From Myxococcales bacterium (GTDB lineage Bacteria > Lernaellota > Lernaellaia > Lernaellales > Lernaellaceae): 64,000 nucleotides of DNA. The position numbers and the translations under genes are program-made. A model generated the notes under the pieces. The model did no database searches, was not told where the DNA came from, and saw nothing but the letters and a program-made list of their open reading frames with translations. The stretch is taken from contig JAAYVF010000006.1 in the NCBI GenBank assembly GCA_012517325.1, positions 62,001 through 126,000 on the forward strand, in the 5' to 3' direction. The stretch's first letter is position 1. Every line of letters begins with the position of its first letter. Positions 32,622 to 41,489 of the stretch are shown piece by piece.

Positions 32622-35045
32622 TTGGCTTGGCATGCCCGGATTTTATTCGTTCTCTTGTCCGTCTTCCTCGTTTTCTCGTTTCTCGTCGCGTGCGCCGAAA
32701 ACGATTCCTCGGATGACGATGACCAGCAGGCGTCGGATGACGACAACGATGCCGCCGCCGACGACGACAACCAATCCGATGACGATTCCGGATCCGGCGA
32801 CCGCCTGCAGGCCGGCGCGGCTTCCGGTTACCTGCAAGTGCCGATCGGTATTTCGCTCGGCGGCTTCGCGGCGCGCGTCGGGTTTCAATCGCCTTACAAT
32901 CAACTGATGGGCGGCTCGATCGGCTATTACGACCGGCCCAGCGTGAAGGCGGTTTCGCTGCAAAGCGGCGACCGGCGCCTGGTGATCGCCAAGGTGGCGA
33001 TGATGGGCGTGACCGAAAGCTTGCGCACCCAGGTTGTCAATCAGGTGAAAGCGACGACCGGCGTCGACCTCGACCGTACGTTGATTCTCACCGCCACCCA
33101 TACGCATTCCGGCCCGGCGCGGTTTTTCTTCGTGCCGGATATTTTCGGCCTCGTCGGCGTGGATGCCTACAACCAGGAAATGGTCGATCGGATCGCGGGT
33201 TCGATCGCCGCGATCATCGAGCAGGCGATCGCCGCGCAAAAACCGGCGCGGATCGGTTTCGGCTATCGCGAACCGTTCGACCCGCAGTCCCTCGTGACGC
33301 GCGACCGCCGCTGCGCCAACGGTCCCGGCGATTTCCGCGAGGATCGGCTCTGGGTCGGCCGAATCGAGGATGAGGAAGGCGAACCCATGGCGATGCTCAT
33401 CGGCATGGCCATGCACGGCGTGGTTTACGGCTACGGCAGTTTCTACCTGACCGGCGATGCCCCCGAGGGCGTCGAGCGAGCTGTGGAAAAGCTCTACGAC
33501 CACCCGGTGACGGCCATTTACCTCCAAGGCTCATCGGGCGACGTGGTGTCGCAGATGGGGAGCCCGCTCGGGCATCGCCGCGCGCAGATCGTCGAATGGA
33601 TCGGCGCCGAGGTTGCCGAAGTGGTCGACCAGGTGCAGCGCGAGATCGTCACCGACGACCAGCCCGAGTTGAAGGTCATTACCCAGCGCTATCGCTATGA
33701 TCGGCAGGAACTGGGTTACCTGCCCGGCGAATTCGGTTTTTACAATCGCGACGGCGAATTCGTCGAGTACCAGCGGGGCGCGATGGAATGCGCCACGCTG
33801 CCCATGGATCAGCATGGCAGCATCAATGATTGTGATACGCCCGAAACGAAAATGGTCGACGGTTATCTGGGCTGCCTGTTGAATCTCGATTGGTCGATCG
33901 CGGACGATGCGGTCAATTATTTGCAGCAATCCCCGATCACCGTCGCCCAGATCGGCGATCAACTGTTCTTTACCGCCCCGGGAGAAATCACCTCCCATCT
34001 GGCGGTCGATATCCGCACCAGCCTGGCCGCCCAACTCGGCATCCCGTACGAAAACATCAACACCCTGGGCTATTCGCAGAACTACATTTTCTACATTCTG
34101 CAGGATTGGGATTGGTGGCAGGGCGGCGGCGAAATGCAGGGGACGTTGTTCGGCTGGCGCTTCGGACCCTGGCTGCAAAAAACGGTCGGCAACCTGGCCG
34201 GCCGGCTGGCCGCCGACGATCTGGTCGTCCAGGGCGATCCGCAACCTTCGCTGTATCATGAAGCCCTGGCGCCCGTGGCGCCCGAGGCTTCCGAACGGCT
34301 GGGCGAAATCAACGTTCAGCCCGAGGCCGATCAATATCGCTTCAATACCGTGCGCTTCTCGTGGTATGGCGGCCATCCGGGTGTCGATTTTCTGACCGTG
34401 ACGTTGCAACAGCAGATCGACGGCCAATGGCGCGACGTGCGCCGGGCGAACGGCACGGTTTACGACGACAAGGGCTGGGAAATGGCGGTGCGTCTGTTCC
34501 CGGCGCCCAGTTACAAAGAAGAGAAGCATCGCGATTCGCGCGAGTTCCAATATTTGGTCGAATGGGAAACGATGTGGGACGATCCGACCGGGCCGCTGCG
34601 CTTCAAGGTCGACGGCCGGGCGAAGGGCGCCGGCGGCATCAAAGCCTATCAATTGTTCTCCTCGGCGTTCATGATGCATCCCACCTATACCGTCGAGTTG
34701 ACCGATCTGTCGGCGACGGTCGTCGACTCGGATCTCGTGATCAGCTTGGAAGCGGCTTATCCGCACGACCCGATCGGGACGCGGCGCATTCGCTCGGTGC
34801 TGGCGGGCGGCTCGCATCCGGCGATCGTCAGCGGCGGCGAGGCGACCGCGCTGGTTTCCGTCAACGGCGCGGCTGAGGTGCCGGTCGTCCTGACCTATAA
34901 TCGGCAACAGCACCGCCTGGTGGGGATGCTCGCCGGCGTCGCCGCGCGGGCGACGGTCACGGTGCGCGTGACCGCGGGCGCGTTCGACGACGGGTACGGC
35001 AACCTCAACGCCGAGGAATTGGGACCGGTGGCGGCCAGCCGATAA
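32622..35045 (+). CDS. Neutral/alkaline ceramidase-like lipoprotein
   Basis: About 807 residues from the preferred TTG start at 32622, which has GGAGG 5 nt upstream; an in-frame GTG at 32562 would add 20 residues before the signal peptide. Lipobox FLVAC is followed by an acidic D/N stalk. The N-terminal catalytic region matches neutral ceramidase (PF04734): VPIGISLGGFAARV, TLILTATHTHSGP (the THTHSGP block containing a zinc-ligand His) and the MAMHGVVYG region where a second His ligand is expected. The nucleophile block, N-x-G-D-V-S-P-N in characterised enzymes, reads QGSSGDVVSQ here, so activity on ceramide is uncertain. A long C-terminal beta-rich region follows (about 560-807). It is probably surface-exposed on the outer membrane and acts on amide-linked lipids or a related substrate. 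Confidence 0.75.
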   Translation: MAWHARILFVLLSVFLVFSFLVACAENDSSDDDDQQASDDDNDAAADDDNQSDDDSGSGDRLQAGAASGYLQVPIGISLGGFAARVGFQSPYNQLMGGSIGYYDRPSVKAVSLQSGDRRLVIAKVAMMGVTESLRTQVVNQVKATTGVDLDRTLILTATHTHSGPARFFFVPDIFGLVGVDAYNQEMVDRIAGSIAAIIEQAIAAQKPARIGFGYREPFDPQSLVTRDRRCANGPGDFREDRLWVGRIEDEEGEPMAMLIGMAMHGVVYGYGSFYLTGDAPEGVERAVEKLYDHPVTAIYLQGSSGDVVSQMGSPLGHRRAQIVEWIGAEVAEVVDQVQREIVTDDQPELKVITQRYRYDRQELGYLPGEFGFYNRDGEFVEYQRGAMECATLPMDQHGSINDCDTPETKMVDGYLGCLLNLDWSIADDAVNYLQQSPITVAQIGDQLFFTAPGEITSHLAVDIRTSLAAQLGIPYENINTLGYSQNYIFYILQDWDWWQGGGEMQGTLFGWRFGPWLQKTVGNLAGRLAADDLVVQGDPQPSLYHEALAPVAPEASERLGEINVQPEADQYRFNTVRFSWYGGHPGVDFLTVTLQQQIDGQWRDVRRANGTVYDDKGWEMAVRLFPAPSYKEEKHRDSREFQYLVEWETMWDDPTGPLRFKVDGRAKGAGGIKAYQLFSSAFMMHPTYTVELTDLSATVVDSDLVISLEAAYPHDPIGTRRIRSVLAGGSHPAIVSGGEATALVSVNGAAEVPVVLTYNRQQHRLVGMLAGVAARATVTVRVTAGAFDDGYGNLNAEELGPVAASR

Positions 35046-35154
35046 AGAACATTTGATCTTCAAATGCGTTTGTTCGATACTTCAGCCGGACAATGAGGCC
35101 AGGTTGTCACCCGAAAGGCCGTGGCCGAGTGGCGCGGCCTTCTCGAAGGCTGGA

Positions 35155-35667
35155 ATGAACCTTTCCACGAACCGGAACGCCGAGCCGGCACCGATCAATC
35201 GTTGGGGCATTGGTCCCAAGTGGGTGCTGTGCTGCGCCCTCGGCGCGGTCCCGCTGTTCATTATCAACGCGGTATGGCCCGGCGTTTTAGAGATTCATCT
35301 GGTGCCGCGGCCGGCGCTTTTGATCGTGGGATGCGTTCTCCTCTTGGTCGGCGTCCCGTTCCTCGTGATGGCGCTTTGGGTTCTCCATCGTGGTTTCGGT
35401 CACGACAAGTTGTTTACAAGCGGCGTCTATGGATTGTGCCGGCACCCCATCTACGCGAGTTGGATCGTCTTCCTCGTTCCCGGCGTTCTGCTGCTCGTCG
35501 GCTCCTGGATTTTTCTGCTGCTGCCGCCGCTGATGTACGCGAGCCTGCGATTCCTCGTTCGGGAAGAAGAAGCGTGGTTGGAGGCGACGTTCCAGGACGA
35601 GTACCGCGCGTACCGCCGGCGGGTGCCGGCGGTGTTCCCTGTGCCGCGCTTTTGGCGGCGCGACTGA
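35155..35667 (+). CDS. Isoprenylcysteine carboxyl methyltransferase/phospholipid methyltransferase family membrane protein
   Basis: 170 residues, starting at ATG 35155 with GAAGG 5 nt upstream. Hydrophobic segments lie at about 24-40, 52-75 and 100-128. The family signature is complete: GVYGLCRHPIYASW (SAM-binding GxYxxxRHPxY motif) and, near the C-terminus, REEEAWLEATFQDEYRAYRR, the conserved E-E-x-x-L...Y-x-x-Y motif. It transfers a methyl group from S-adenosylmethionine to a lipid or isoprenoid-type substrate in the inner membrane; the substrate cannot be assigned. It follows the ceramidase-like gene by about 110 bp and ends at a strong bidirectional terminator. Confidence 0.85.
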   Translation: MNLSTNRNAEPAPINRWGIGPKWVLCCALGAVPLFIINAVWPGVLEIHLVPRPALLIVGCVLLLVGVPFLVMALWVLHRGFGHDKLFTSGVYGLCRHPIYASWIVFLVPGVLLLVGSWIFLLLPPLMYASLRFLVREEEAWLEATFQDEYRAYRRRVPAVFPVPRFWRRD

Positions 35668-35705
35668 GGTCGCCGGAGAAGGCGAACCGCCGCGCCGGCC
35701 GATAA

Positions 35706-35739
35706 AAAAATGCCGCGGATTTTCGTCCGCGGCATTTTT
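35706..35739. terminator. Bidirectional intrinsic terminator
   Basis: A 9-bp stem TGCCGCGGA/TCCGCGGCA with a 6-nt loop is flanked by A5 on the left and T5 on the right, giving a U-tract on both strands. It serves the convergent methyltransferase and OmpA-family genes. Confidence 0.85.
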
Positions 35740-35755
35740 CGTTGCGGGAGGCGGA

Positions 35756-37459
35756 TCAGCGGCCGACGATGACGAAATCGATGCGCGTGTTGCGCGCCCG
35801 GTTTTCCGGGGTGTCGTTCGGCGCGATCGGCACCTGATCGCCCAGGCCGATGGCGGTCAGGCGGACGGCGGCGATGCCTTTGCGGATCAGGTAATTGCGC
35901 ACTTCCTGGGCGCGGGCCTCGCTCAACGTCGCGGCATTGGCCTGGCCGGCGGCGATGTGCCCTTCGATCTGGACGTTCACCTTCGGAAATTCGTTGAGGA
36001 TATTGATCACGTCGCCGAGCAAGGCGCGGTCGGCTTTGGAGAGGGCCGAACTGCTCTCGCCGCCGAAGGTCAGGGGCGTCGGCAGGACGATCTGGTTTTC
36101 GAACATCACGACGCCGCTCGCCTTGCGCGCCAGCACGACTTCCGGGCAGCCGTCGTCGTCCATGAAACCGTTTTTCGTTTCCGGTTCGAGTGGGCAGGCA
36201 TCTTTATTGTCGGCGAGGCCGTCGTGATCGGTATCGGCGTCCAGCGGGTTGGTGCGCAGTTCGTTCACTTCCTGCCCGTCGGTGAGACCGTCGCCGTCGG
36301 TATCCGGATTGCTCGGGTTGGTGCTGTAAACGCGCACTTCCTGCCCGTCGGAAAGCCCGTCGCCGTCGGTGTCGGCTTTGAGCGGATCGGTGTGGTATTT
36401 GTTGACCTCTTCACCGTCGGTGAGGCCGTCGCCGTCGGTGTCCGGGTTGGCGGGATCGGTCTTCGATTCTTTTTGTTCGTAGACGTTCGTCAACCCGTCG
36501 CGATCGTTATCGGCGTCGGGCGATTCGACCGGCGCCACGTAAGCCGCCTTTTTGGCCGGGAGATTGCCGTAAACCAGGGCGGGGTAGGTGTAGGAAATGC
36601 CGGCCATGCCGCGATACAACGGGCTGCCGATGCCGTCGGTAAAGCCCGCGCCGCCCGCGACCAGGAACTGCAAACCCATTTGGGTATAGAAACGGATGCC
36701 GATCAGCCCTTCGAGCGGCGTGGCGGGATCGATTTCATCGATGCCGTAATCGAGCGTCCGGCCGACCACCTCGCCGGTCAGGCCGACCCATTTGGCGAGA
36801 ATGACGTCGGCTCCGGCGCCGCCGAACAATTGACCTTGCGGTTCCAGGCCGCTCGGATCGCCGAGGTATTTATAGCCGGCGTTCAGCGCCAGATTGACGC
36901 GCCCGAATTGCTTGTCGAGCAGCAACGCGCCGCTCATGGTCATGGCGTCATTGCCCGCGTAAAGATCGGCGTCGCCGGTCGGGAGGCTCGCCATGACGTT
37001 CAGGCCCAAGCCTACCCAACCCGGTTTGTTGGGCAGAATATTGAATTTCGCGCCGAGCCGCGCATCGCCCAGCGAACCGCCGGCGGTCTGCGAGGTTTCC
37101 GACAGGCCGGGCACGTTGATTTGATCCAGATCCTTGCCGGATACCTGCACGTAGGAGGCCGCCGCCATCAGGTCGACGCGTTTGAACAACCCGACGACGC
37201 CATAGAAATGACCGGCGATCAGCGTATCCACGGCGTCGAATTCGTCGCCGCTACGTTTCATTTCGAAGCGAACCGGGCCGGCCAGGTAATTGCCGACCAT
37301 GCCCAAGGTGAACTGCGTATGGTCGAGAGTGGTCGTGGTGTACAAGCCGAGGAGATTGTGCGAACCGATCGCCGGCGGTTGGTTTTGCGCGTCGATGGCC
37401 CAGGCGAAAGAGGCGACGCCGACTAGAAACACCAAGGCAAGAACGGCCGACCGTTTCAT
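35756..37459 (-). CDS. OmpA-family outer-membrane protein with thrombospondin type 3 repeats
   Basis: 567 residues. ATG 37459 follows AAGGAG by 8 nt. Signal peptide 1 to about 23 (ending ASFAWA). The N-terminal part (about 30-300) looks like an outer-membrane beta-barrel, with alternating aromatic strands and Gly-rich turns such as LGARLG-type and LLLDKQFGRVNLALNAGYKY. Four to five TSP3-type calcium-binding repeats (about 313-430) carry D-x-D-x-D-G-L-x-D-G motifs (DTDGDGLTDGEE, DTDGDGLSDGQE). The C-terminal OmpA domain (about 450-567) has ATLSEARAQEVRNYLI and NRARNTRIDFVI, the peptidoglycan-binding signatures. It tethers the outer membrane to peptidoglycan. It starts 4 bp after the upstream phosphoesterase gene, so the two are one operon. 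Confidence 0.9.
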   Translation of the reverse strand: MKRSAVLALVFLVGVASFAWAIDAQNQPPAIGSHNLLGLYTTTTLDHTQFTLGMVGNYLAGPVRFEMKRSGDEFDAVDTLIAGHFYGVVGLFKRVDLMAAASYVQVSGKDLDQINVPGLSETSQTAGGSLGDARLGAKFNILPNKPGWVGLGLNVMASLPTGDADLYAGNDAMTMSGALLLDKQFGRVNLALNAGYKYLGDPSGLEPQGQLFGGAGADVILAKWVGLTGEVVGRTLDYGIDEIDPATPLEGLIGIRFYTQMGLQFLVAGGAGFTDGIGSPLYRGMAGISYTYPALVYGNLPAKKAAYVAPVESPDADNDRDGLTNVYEQKESKTDPANPDTDGDGLTDGEEVNKYHTDPLKADTDGDGLSDGQEVRVYSTNPSNPDTDGDGLTDGQEVNELRTNPLDADTDHDGLADNKDACPLEPETKNGFMDDDGCPEVVLARKASGVVMFENQIVLPTPLTFGGESSSALSKADRALLGDVINILNEFPKVNVQIEGHIAAGQANAATLSEARAQEVRNYLIRKGIAAVRLTAIGLGDQVPIAPNDTPENRARNTRIDFVIVGR

Positions 37460-37463
37460 CCTT

Positions 37464-39755
37464 TCAACTCCTTTTGCGAGCGCCCGAGCGGAGCGCGAAG
37501 ACGAACGCCGCCACCGCCAACAACGAGGCAAAGCCCAGGTAATCCGGCGTCCCGCCCGTCATGCCGCATTCGCCGCAGAGATCCTCGTCCGTATCGTGGT
37601 CGCGGTCCGGGCAGCAATCCGCCAGTTCGAGCAGGGATTGCGTCGCGGCCATCCCGCCGAACGGATCGACGACCGTCAGGGTGATCAGGTTGGGGCCGCC
37701 GACGATGTAATGGTGGGAGATGGTCTGGCCGGTGCCCAGGCGACCGTCGCCGAAATCCCAGAAATACAGCAATTCGCCGCCTTCCGGATCGACGGAATCC
37801 GCGGCGTCGAAGGTGTAGGTGAATTCCTCGTTCGTCGGTGCCATGGTGAAGGAAACGATCGGCTGCTGGTTCGTCGGGTGCGGCCGCGAGGTGAGCATGG
37901 TCTTGGCTTCCTGACCCGGCGCGGGCGGGAAGTCGGCCGGTTTGGCTCCCGTGCCTTTCGCGGTGGCGCGGGCGTAAACCACCAACTCGCCGTTCTGGCC
38001 CAGGCCCAGATCGGTGAAGCTGAGCGGCAGTTGCGTCCGTTCGTCGAGGATCTGGTAACCGTTGGCGATGCCGGCCAGGTAGAACTCGACCGCGACTCCC
38101 AGATCGTCGGGCAGGGCGTTGGTGATGACGACCTGGGCGTGCGTGTAACGGCCGTCGTTGTTGAAATCCTCGAGCCAAAAATTGCCCGCCGGAATGCTTT
38201 GCACGTTCGCTGCGGCATTGAATTCCAGTGAAACAATGTTGCCGTTTTCCACCTGGACCCAACGATAGCCGTTGTATTCCAGATCGCCGCCGGTGCCGCG
38301 CGCGTTGCCGGCGCAGGCGGTGGTTTGCACGACGGTGAAGGGCTGCAGGGCCGAAAGACCGCCGACCGCGTCGCCGAAACGATCGGTCAGCGGATCGCCG
38401 GCTTGGAATTCCCAGATGCCGTCGAAATGATTGTGGCCGATGAACAGGTGCGTCACGCCGTGCGTCAAGGCCAGCGCCAGCAACCGGGTGCCGGTGTTGT
38501 CGGCGGGCGTTTCGTTGTGAATATCGTCGGTGGGATCGGAATCCCACTCGCTGGATTCGTAGTTCCAGTACTCCTCGCCGTCGCCGGCAATCGGGCTGGT
38601 CGGGTAGGGCTGGTCGGCGGTGTACGGGCCGCGCGGATCGTGGTGCATGAACAGCAGGCTGGTCTGCCCGCGGCTTTGGGCGTCGGCCAGATCCGCTTCG
38701 ACCCAGGCGAGTTGTTTTTCGCTGAGGAAGCCGCCCCAGTTGTCGACCGGGGTGGCGACGACCAACTGGCCGGCGTGCCGGCGGGCGGGGTCGCCGTCAT
38801 AGCTGTTGAGCACGACGAAATGCACCGAACCGACGTCGAAACTGTAATAGTTCGGCCCGTAAAAACGATTGAAAAACTCCAGGCCGTCCTGCCGGACATC
38901 GGGGCCGTTGAAGCGCGCGTAGCCGTCGTGATTGCCGTTGGTCAGAAACAGCGGCACCTGGGTGTCCTGGATGATGCGGTAGGACTCGTCGTTTTCCGCG
39001 ACCAGAGCGGCATTGTAGACCATGTCGCCGGTGAACACCGCGAAGGCCGGCTGTAAAAGCGGCAACTCGTTTTTAATCTCGTTGGTGAAGATGGCATAGC
39101 CGCGCTCGCCGAGTCCGGAGCCCGGATAATCATGGGCGTTCCATTCGTTGTCATCGCCTATGGTGCGGATATCGGTAGGCTGGGCGTCGGTGAAATGCAC
39201 GAAGGAAAAAGAGTCGCCGATTTCATCCTGAATCCGCACGGCGGCCGGTTGGAAATCCCAGAACAGGTCGGTCGAAACAACGATGGTGTAGAGATCCCGC
39301 GGCGCCGTTGCGGGGATACGGCAGGAAATGTGGTACGTGCTGGTGGCGTCGTCGAAGGCAATGGCCTCCAACGCCAGTTCGTAGCTTTGCACCACCCGGT
39401 CCCCGATGCGGGCGAACGAATCGTCGGGATTTTTAAAGCCGGTGCTGATCTGCAATTGCCATTCGTCGGGGTCGAGATAAGCTTCGTTTTCCGCGAAGTA
39501 GACGATCACCGTCAATTCGCTTTCCGGTTCGACCAGCGCGGGCAGACCGATTACCGGGTAAACGATGTTGCTGATCCGGCGGGGAATCGTGTCGGTGCTG
39601 GCCGCCGATTGGGTGGCGTAATTCAACCCCGGGCCGAAATCGGACCCATAAGGCCAACCCATCAGGCTTGTCATCCCGTCGGCGAACGCCGCCGAGCCAC
39701 TAATAAGAATCATCACAGTCAACCAGATGGCCATGGATATACGAGATGGTGGCAT
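37464..39755 (-). CDS. Secreted metallophosphoesterase with PKD domain and C-terminal membrane anchor
   Basis: 763 residues. A signal peptide (1 to about 25) is followed by a beta-rich N-terminal domain (about 55-175) and a calcineurin-like phosphoesterase domain (about 180-450). Block motifs are HFTDAQ, AVFTGDMVYN, LTNGNHDGY, LLFMHHD and LFIGHNHFDG. The first block normally reads D-x-H, and here the His is Gln, so one metal-site ligand differs. A PKD-type domain (about 628-695: DAADSVDPEGGELLYFWDFG) precedes a Cys-rich motif (CCPDRDHDTDEDLCGECGM). The C-terminal hydrophobic helix (about 735-757) ends in RSGARKRS, a sorting/anchor-like tail. It is probably anchored at the cell surface. GCGGGAG lies 6 nt before the ATG, and a strong promoter lies upstream. 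First gene of an operon with the OmpA-family protein. Confidence 0.88.
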   Translation of the reverse strand: MPPSRISMAIWLTVMILISGSAAFADGMTSLMGWPYGSDFGPGLNYATQSAASTDTIPRRISNIVYPVIGLPALVEPESELTVIVYFAENEAYLDPDEWQLQISTGFKNPDDSFARIGDRVVQSYELALEAIAFDDATSTYHISCRIPATAPRDLYTIVVSTDLFWDFQPAAVRIQDEIGDSFSFVHFTDAQPTDIRTIGDDNEWNAHDYPGSGLGERGYAIFTNEIKNELPLLQPAFAVFTGDMVYNAALVAENDESYRIIQDTQVPLFLTNGNHDGYARFNGPDVRQDGLEFFNRFYGPNYYSFDVGSVHFVVLNSYDGDPARRHAGQLVVATPVDNWGGFLSEKQLAWVEADLADAQSRGQTSLLFMHHDPRGPYTADQPYPTSPIAGDGEEYWNYESSEWDSDPTDDIHNETPADNTGTRLLALALTHGVTHLFIGHNHFDGIWEFQAGDPLTDRFGDAVGGLSALQPFTVVQTTACAGNARGTGGDLEYNGYRWVQVENGNIVSLEFNAAANVQSIPAGNFWLEDFNNDGRYTHAQVVITNALPDDLGVAVEFYLAGIANGYQILDERTQLPLSFTDLGLGQNGELVVYARATAKGTGAKPADFPPAPGQEAKTMLTSRPHPTNQQPIVSFTMAPTNEEFTYTFDAADSVDPEGGELLYFWDFGDGRLGTGQTISHHYIVGGPNLITLTVVDPFGGMAATQSLLELADCCPDRDHDTDEDLCGECGMTGGTPDYLGFASLLAVAAFVFALRSGARKRS

Positions 39756-39799
39756 CGATACTCCCGCCGCGCCTTTAATGGATAATTAACAATCGAAGC

Positions 39800-39829
39800 A
39801 CTATAGGTAGGTTTGGCCTGAAGTGTCAA
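39800..39829 (-). promoter_or_regulatory. Sigma70 promoter for the phosphoesterase-OmpA operon
   Basis: On the minus strand a consensus -35 TTGACA (39829-39824), an 18-bp spacer and -10 TATAGT (39805-39800) predict a start near 39793 and a leader of about 40 nt. Confidence 0.7.
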
Positions 39830-39984
39830 GGCAAGCGCGAAGCAAAAGGGCGGTAACTGTCAAGTGATTCTCCTTGGTTGGCCGGTCCAGGCCAGGGGTT
39901 TTCGGCGCCGATCGCTGGCGAAAACTGGCGCCGTTCGCGGGAATGATTATATTCCGGTCAGAAATCGACGAGGAGTGCAAACAG

Positions 39985-40275
39985 ATGAACAAGATTTTTT
40001 TGGTTGCCTTGGCCGCGTTGCTCGGTCTGACGGCGGCCACTATTGCCATGGCGGCGGAACAATCGGTCTACTTGGGCGATAAGGCCCCGACGGCGTTCGA
40101 TTCGCCGCAAGCGGTTGGCACGAAGGCGACTTGTCCGGTGACCGGCGACACGTTCACGATTTCGGCGCAAAGCGCGCATTCGGAATACCAGGGCAAGCAC
40201 TATTACTTTTGCTGCCCCGCCTGCAAACCGCAGTTCGACGCCGATCCGGCGAAATACGTGAAGCCGGCAAAATAA
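39985..40275 (+). CDS. Exported YHS-domain protein
   Basis: 96 residues. ATG 39985 is preceded by GAGGAG at 9 nt. Signal peptide 1 to about 23 (IFLVALAALLGLTAATIAMA). The mature part is almost entirely a YHS-type metal-binding domain: KATCPVTGDTF, EYQGKHYYFCCPACK and FDADPAKYVK. YHS domains carry Cys residues that coordinate copper or other metals, and small exported versions are associated with periplasmic metal handling. It is a single-gene unit; the convergent CoA-transferase ends 5 bp downstream. TATATT at 39948-39953 is a possible -10. Confidence 0.88.
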   Translation: MNKIFLVALAALLGLTAATIAMAAEQSVYLGDKAPTAFDSPQAVGTKATCPVTGDTFTISAQSAHSEYQGKHYYFCCPACKPQFDADPAKYVKPAK

Positions 40276-40280
40276 ACCGG

Positions 40281-41489
40281 TTATTGCGGTGGAATATCAC
40301 CGAACGCACCGCGGGCAGCTAAAGCCTCGATTTCCGGTTCGTCCATTCCGGCTTCGCGCAAAACCATCAAGGTGTGTTCGCCCAGTGCCGGCGAGGGCGT
40401 GGTCGAATCGTCGACCGGCGGAGTGAAGCGAATCGGCTGATTCAACTGGGTGTAGGATCCCTGCACCGGATCGTCGATCCGGCGAAAACCCCGCCGGGCG
40501 GCGAATTGCGGATGCGCGGCCGCCTCGGCCAGCGTCAGCACCGGCTCGCAACAGCAATCGGCGTTTTCCAGCGCGGCCACCCACTCGGCCTGATCTTTCG
40601 ACGCGAACAAAGCCACCAATTCGTCGAATACCGGATTGCCGGGTTTGGCGCGCGTGTACGCCTCGTCGCAGAGGTGCGGCTTTTCCACGGCCCGGCAAAA
40701 GGCCACCCAGAACTTCGGTTCCAACGCCGCCAGCGACATGAACCGTCCGTCGCGGGTGCGGTAAATGCGGTAGCAGACGAATTTCCCGTTGACGATCATC
40801 CGGGCCGGGCCGGGCAGGCGATTGTGGCCGATGTATTCGGCGAAGGGCAGGGCAAGCAAGGCCAGCGACGTGTCGGCCATCGCCAGATCCACCTGACAAC
40901 CTTGCCCCGTATGCTCGCGGCGATAAACCGCCGACAGAATGGCGATCGCCAGATACAGCGCGCCGGAAAGATCGGCGACCTGCATACCCGAAACCACCGG
41001 CGTGCCGTCGTCCGCCCCGGTCAAACCGGCGGCGCCCGCCAGCGATAGATAATTCAAATCGTGGCCGGCGCGATCGCGATACGGACCGTTCTGCCCGTAG
41101 CCCGTCAGCGAAGCGTAGATCAATCGCGGTTGGACCGTTTTCAGTTGCTCGTAGTCGATCCCGAGGCGCGTCATGACGCCGGGCCGAAAACTCTCGACGA
41201 GAATGTCGTATTGAGCCAGCAACCGCCGCAGCACCTCGCGGCCCGCTTCGTTTTTCAGATCCAGGGCGATCGAGCGCTTGCCCGTGTTGTTGGCGAGGAA
41301 GTGGGCGCTGACCGTGCCGATCCGGGGCGGCGGATGGCGCAGGTAATCGCCGCCGGCCGGGTCCTCGACCTTGATGACCTCGGCGCCCAGATCCGCGAGT
41401 AGACGCGTGGCGAAGGGCCCCGGCAGCAGGCGGGTCAGTTCGAGCACCTTCAAGCCGGCCAACGGTTTGGGCGACGCGTTTTGGCTCAT
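40281..41489 (-). CDS. CaiB/BaiF CoA-transferase family protein, alpha-methylacyl-CoA racemase-like
   Basis: 402 residues. Class III CoA-transferase fold: N-terminal GLKVLELTRLLPGPFATRLL and LGAEVIKVEDP; NTGKRSIALDLK; FRPGVMTRLGIDY; and GYGQNGPYRDRAGHDLNYLS. The GHDLNYLSLAG segment, with a later ADLSGALYLA and ALEPKFW, matches the positions of the His, Asp and Glu active-site residues of alpha-methylacyl-CoA racemases better than formyl-CoA transferases. It would epimerise or transfer CoA on a branched acyl-CoA in the cytoplasm. GGAGGTGATTC precedes the ATG, which overlaps the upstream acyltransferase-like gene's stop codon (ATGA), indicating translational coupling. Confidence 0.85.
   Translation of the reverse strand: MSQNASPKPLAGLKVLELTRLLPGPFATRLLADLGAEVIKVEDPAGGDYLRHPPPRIGTVSAHFLANNTGKRSIALDLKNEAGREVLRRLLAQYDILVESFRPGVMTRLGIDYEQLKTVQPRLIYASLTGYGQNGPYRDRAGHDLNYLSLAGAAGLTGADDGTPVVSGMQVADLSGALYLAIAILSAVYRREHTGQGCQVDLAMADTSLALLALPFAEYIGHNRLPGPARMIVNGKFVCYRIYRTRDGRFMSLAALEPKFWVAFCRAVEKPHLCDEAYTRAKPGNPVFDELVALFASKDQAEWVAALENADCCCEPVLTLAEAAAHPQFAARRGFRRIDDPVQGSYTQLNQPIRFTPPVDDSTTPSPALGEHTLMVLREAGMDEPEIEALAARGAFGDIPPQ

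Noticed and set aside
35756-37459. Dockerin modules in the OmpA-family protein as partners for the cohesin-like domain
   Set aside because: The D-x-D-x-D-G repeats have the spacing of thrombospondin type 3 repeats, not paired dockerin F-hands.
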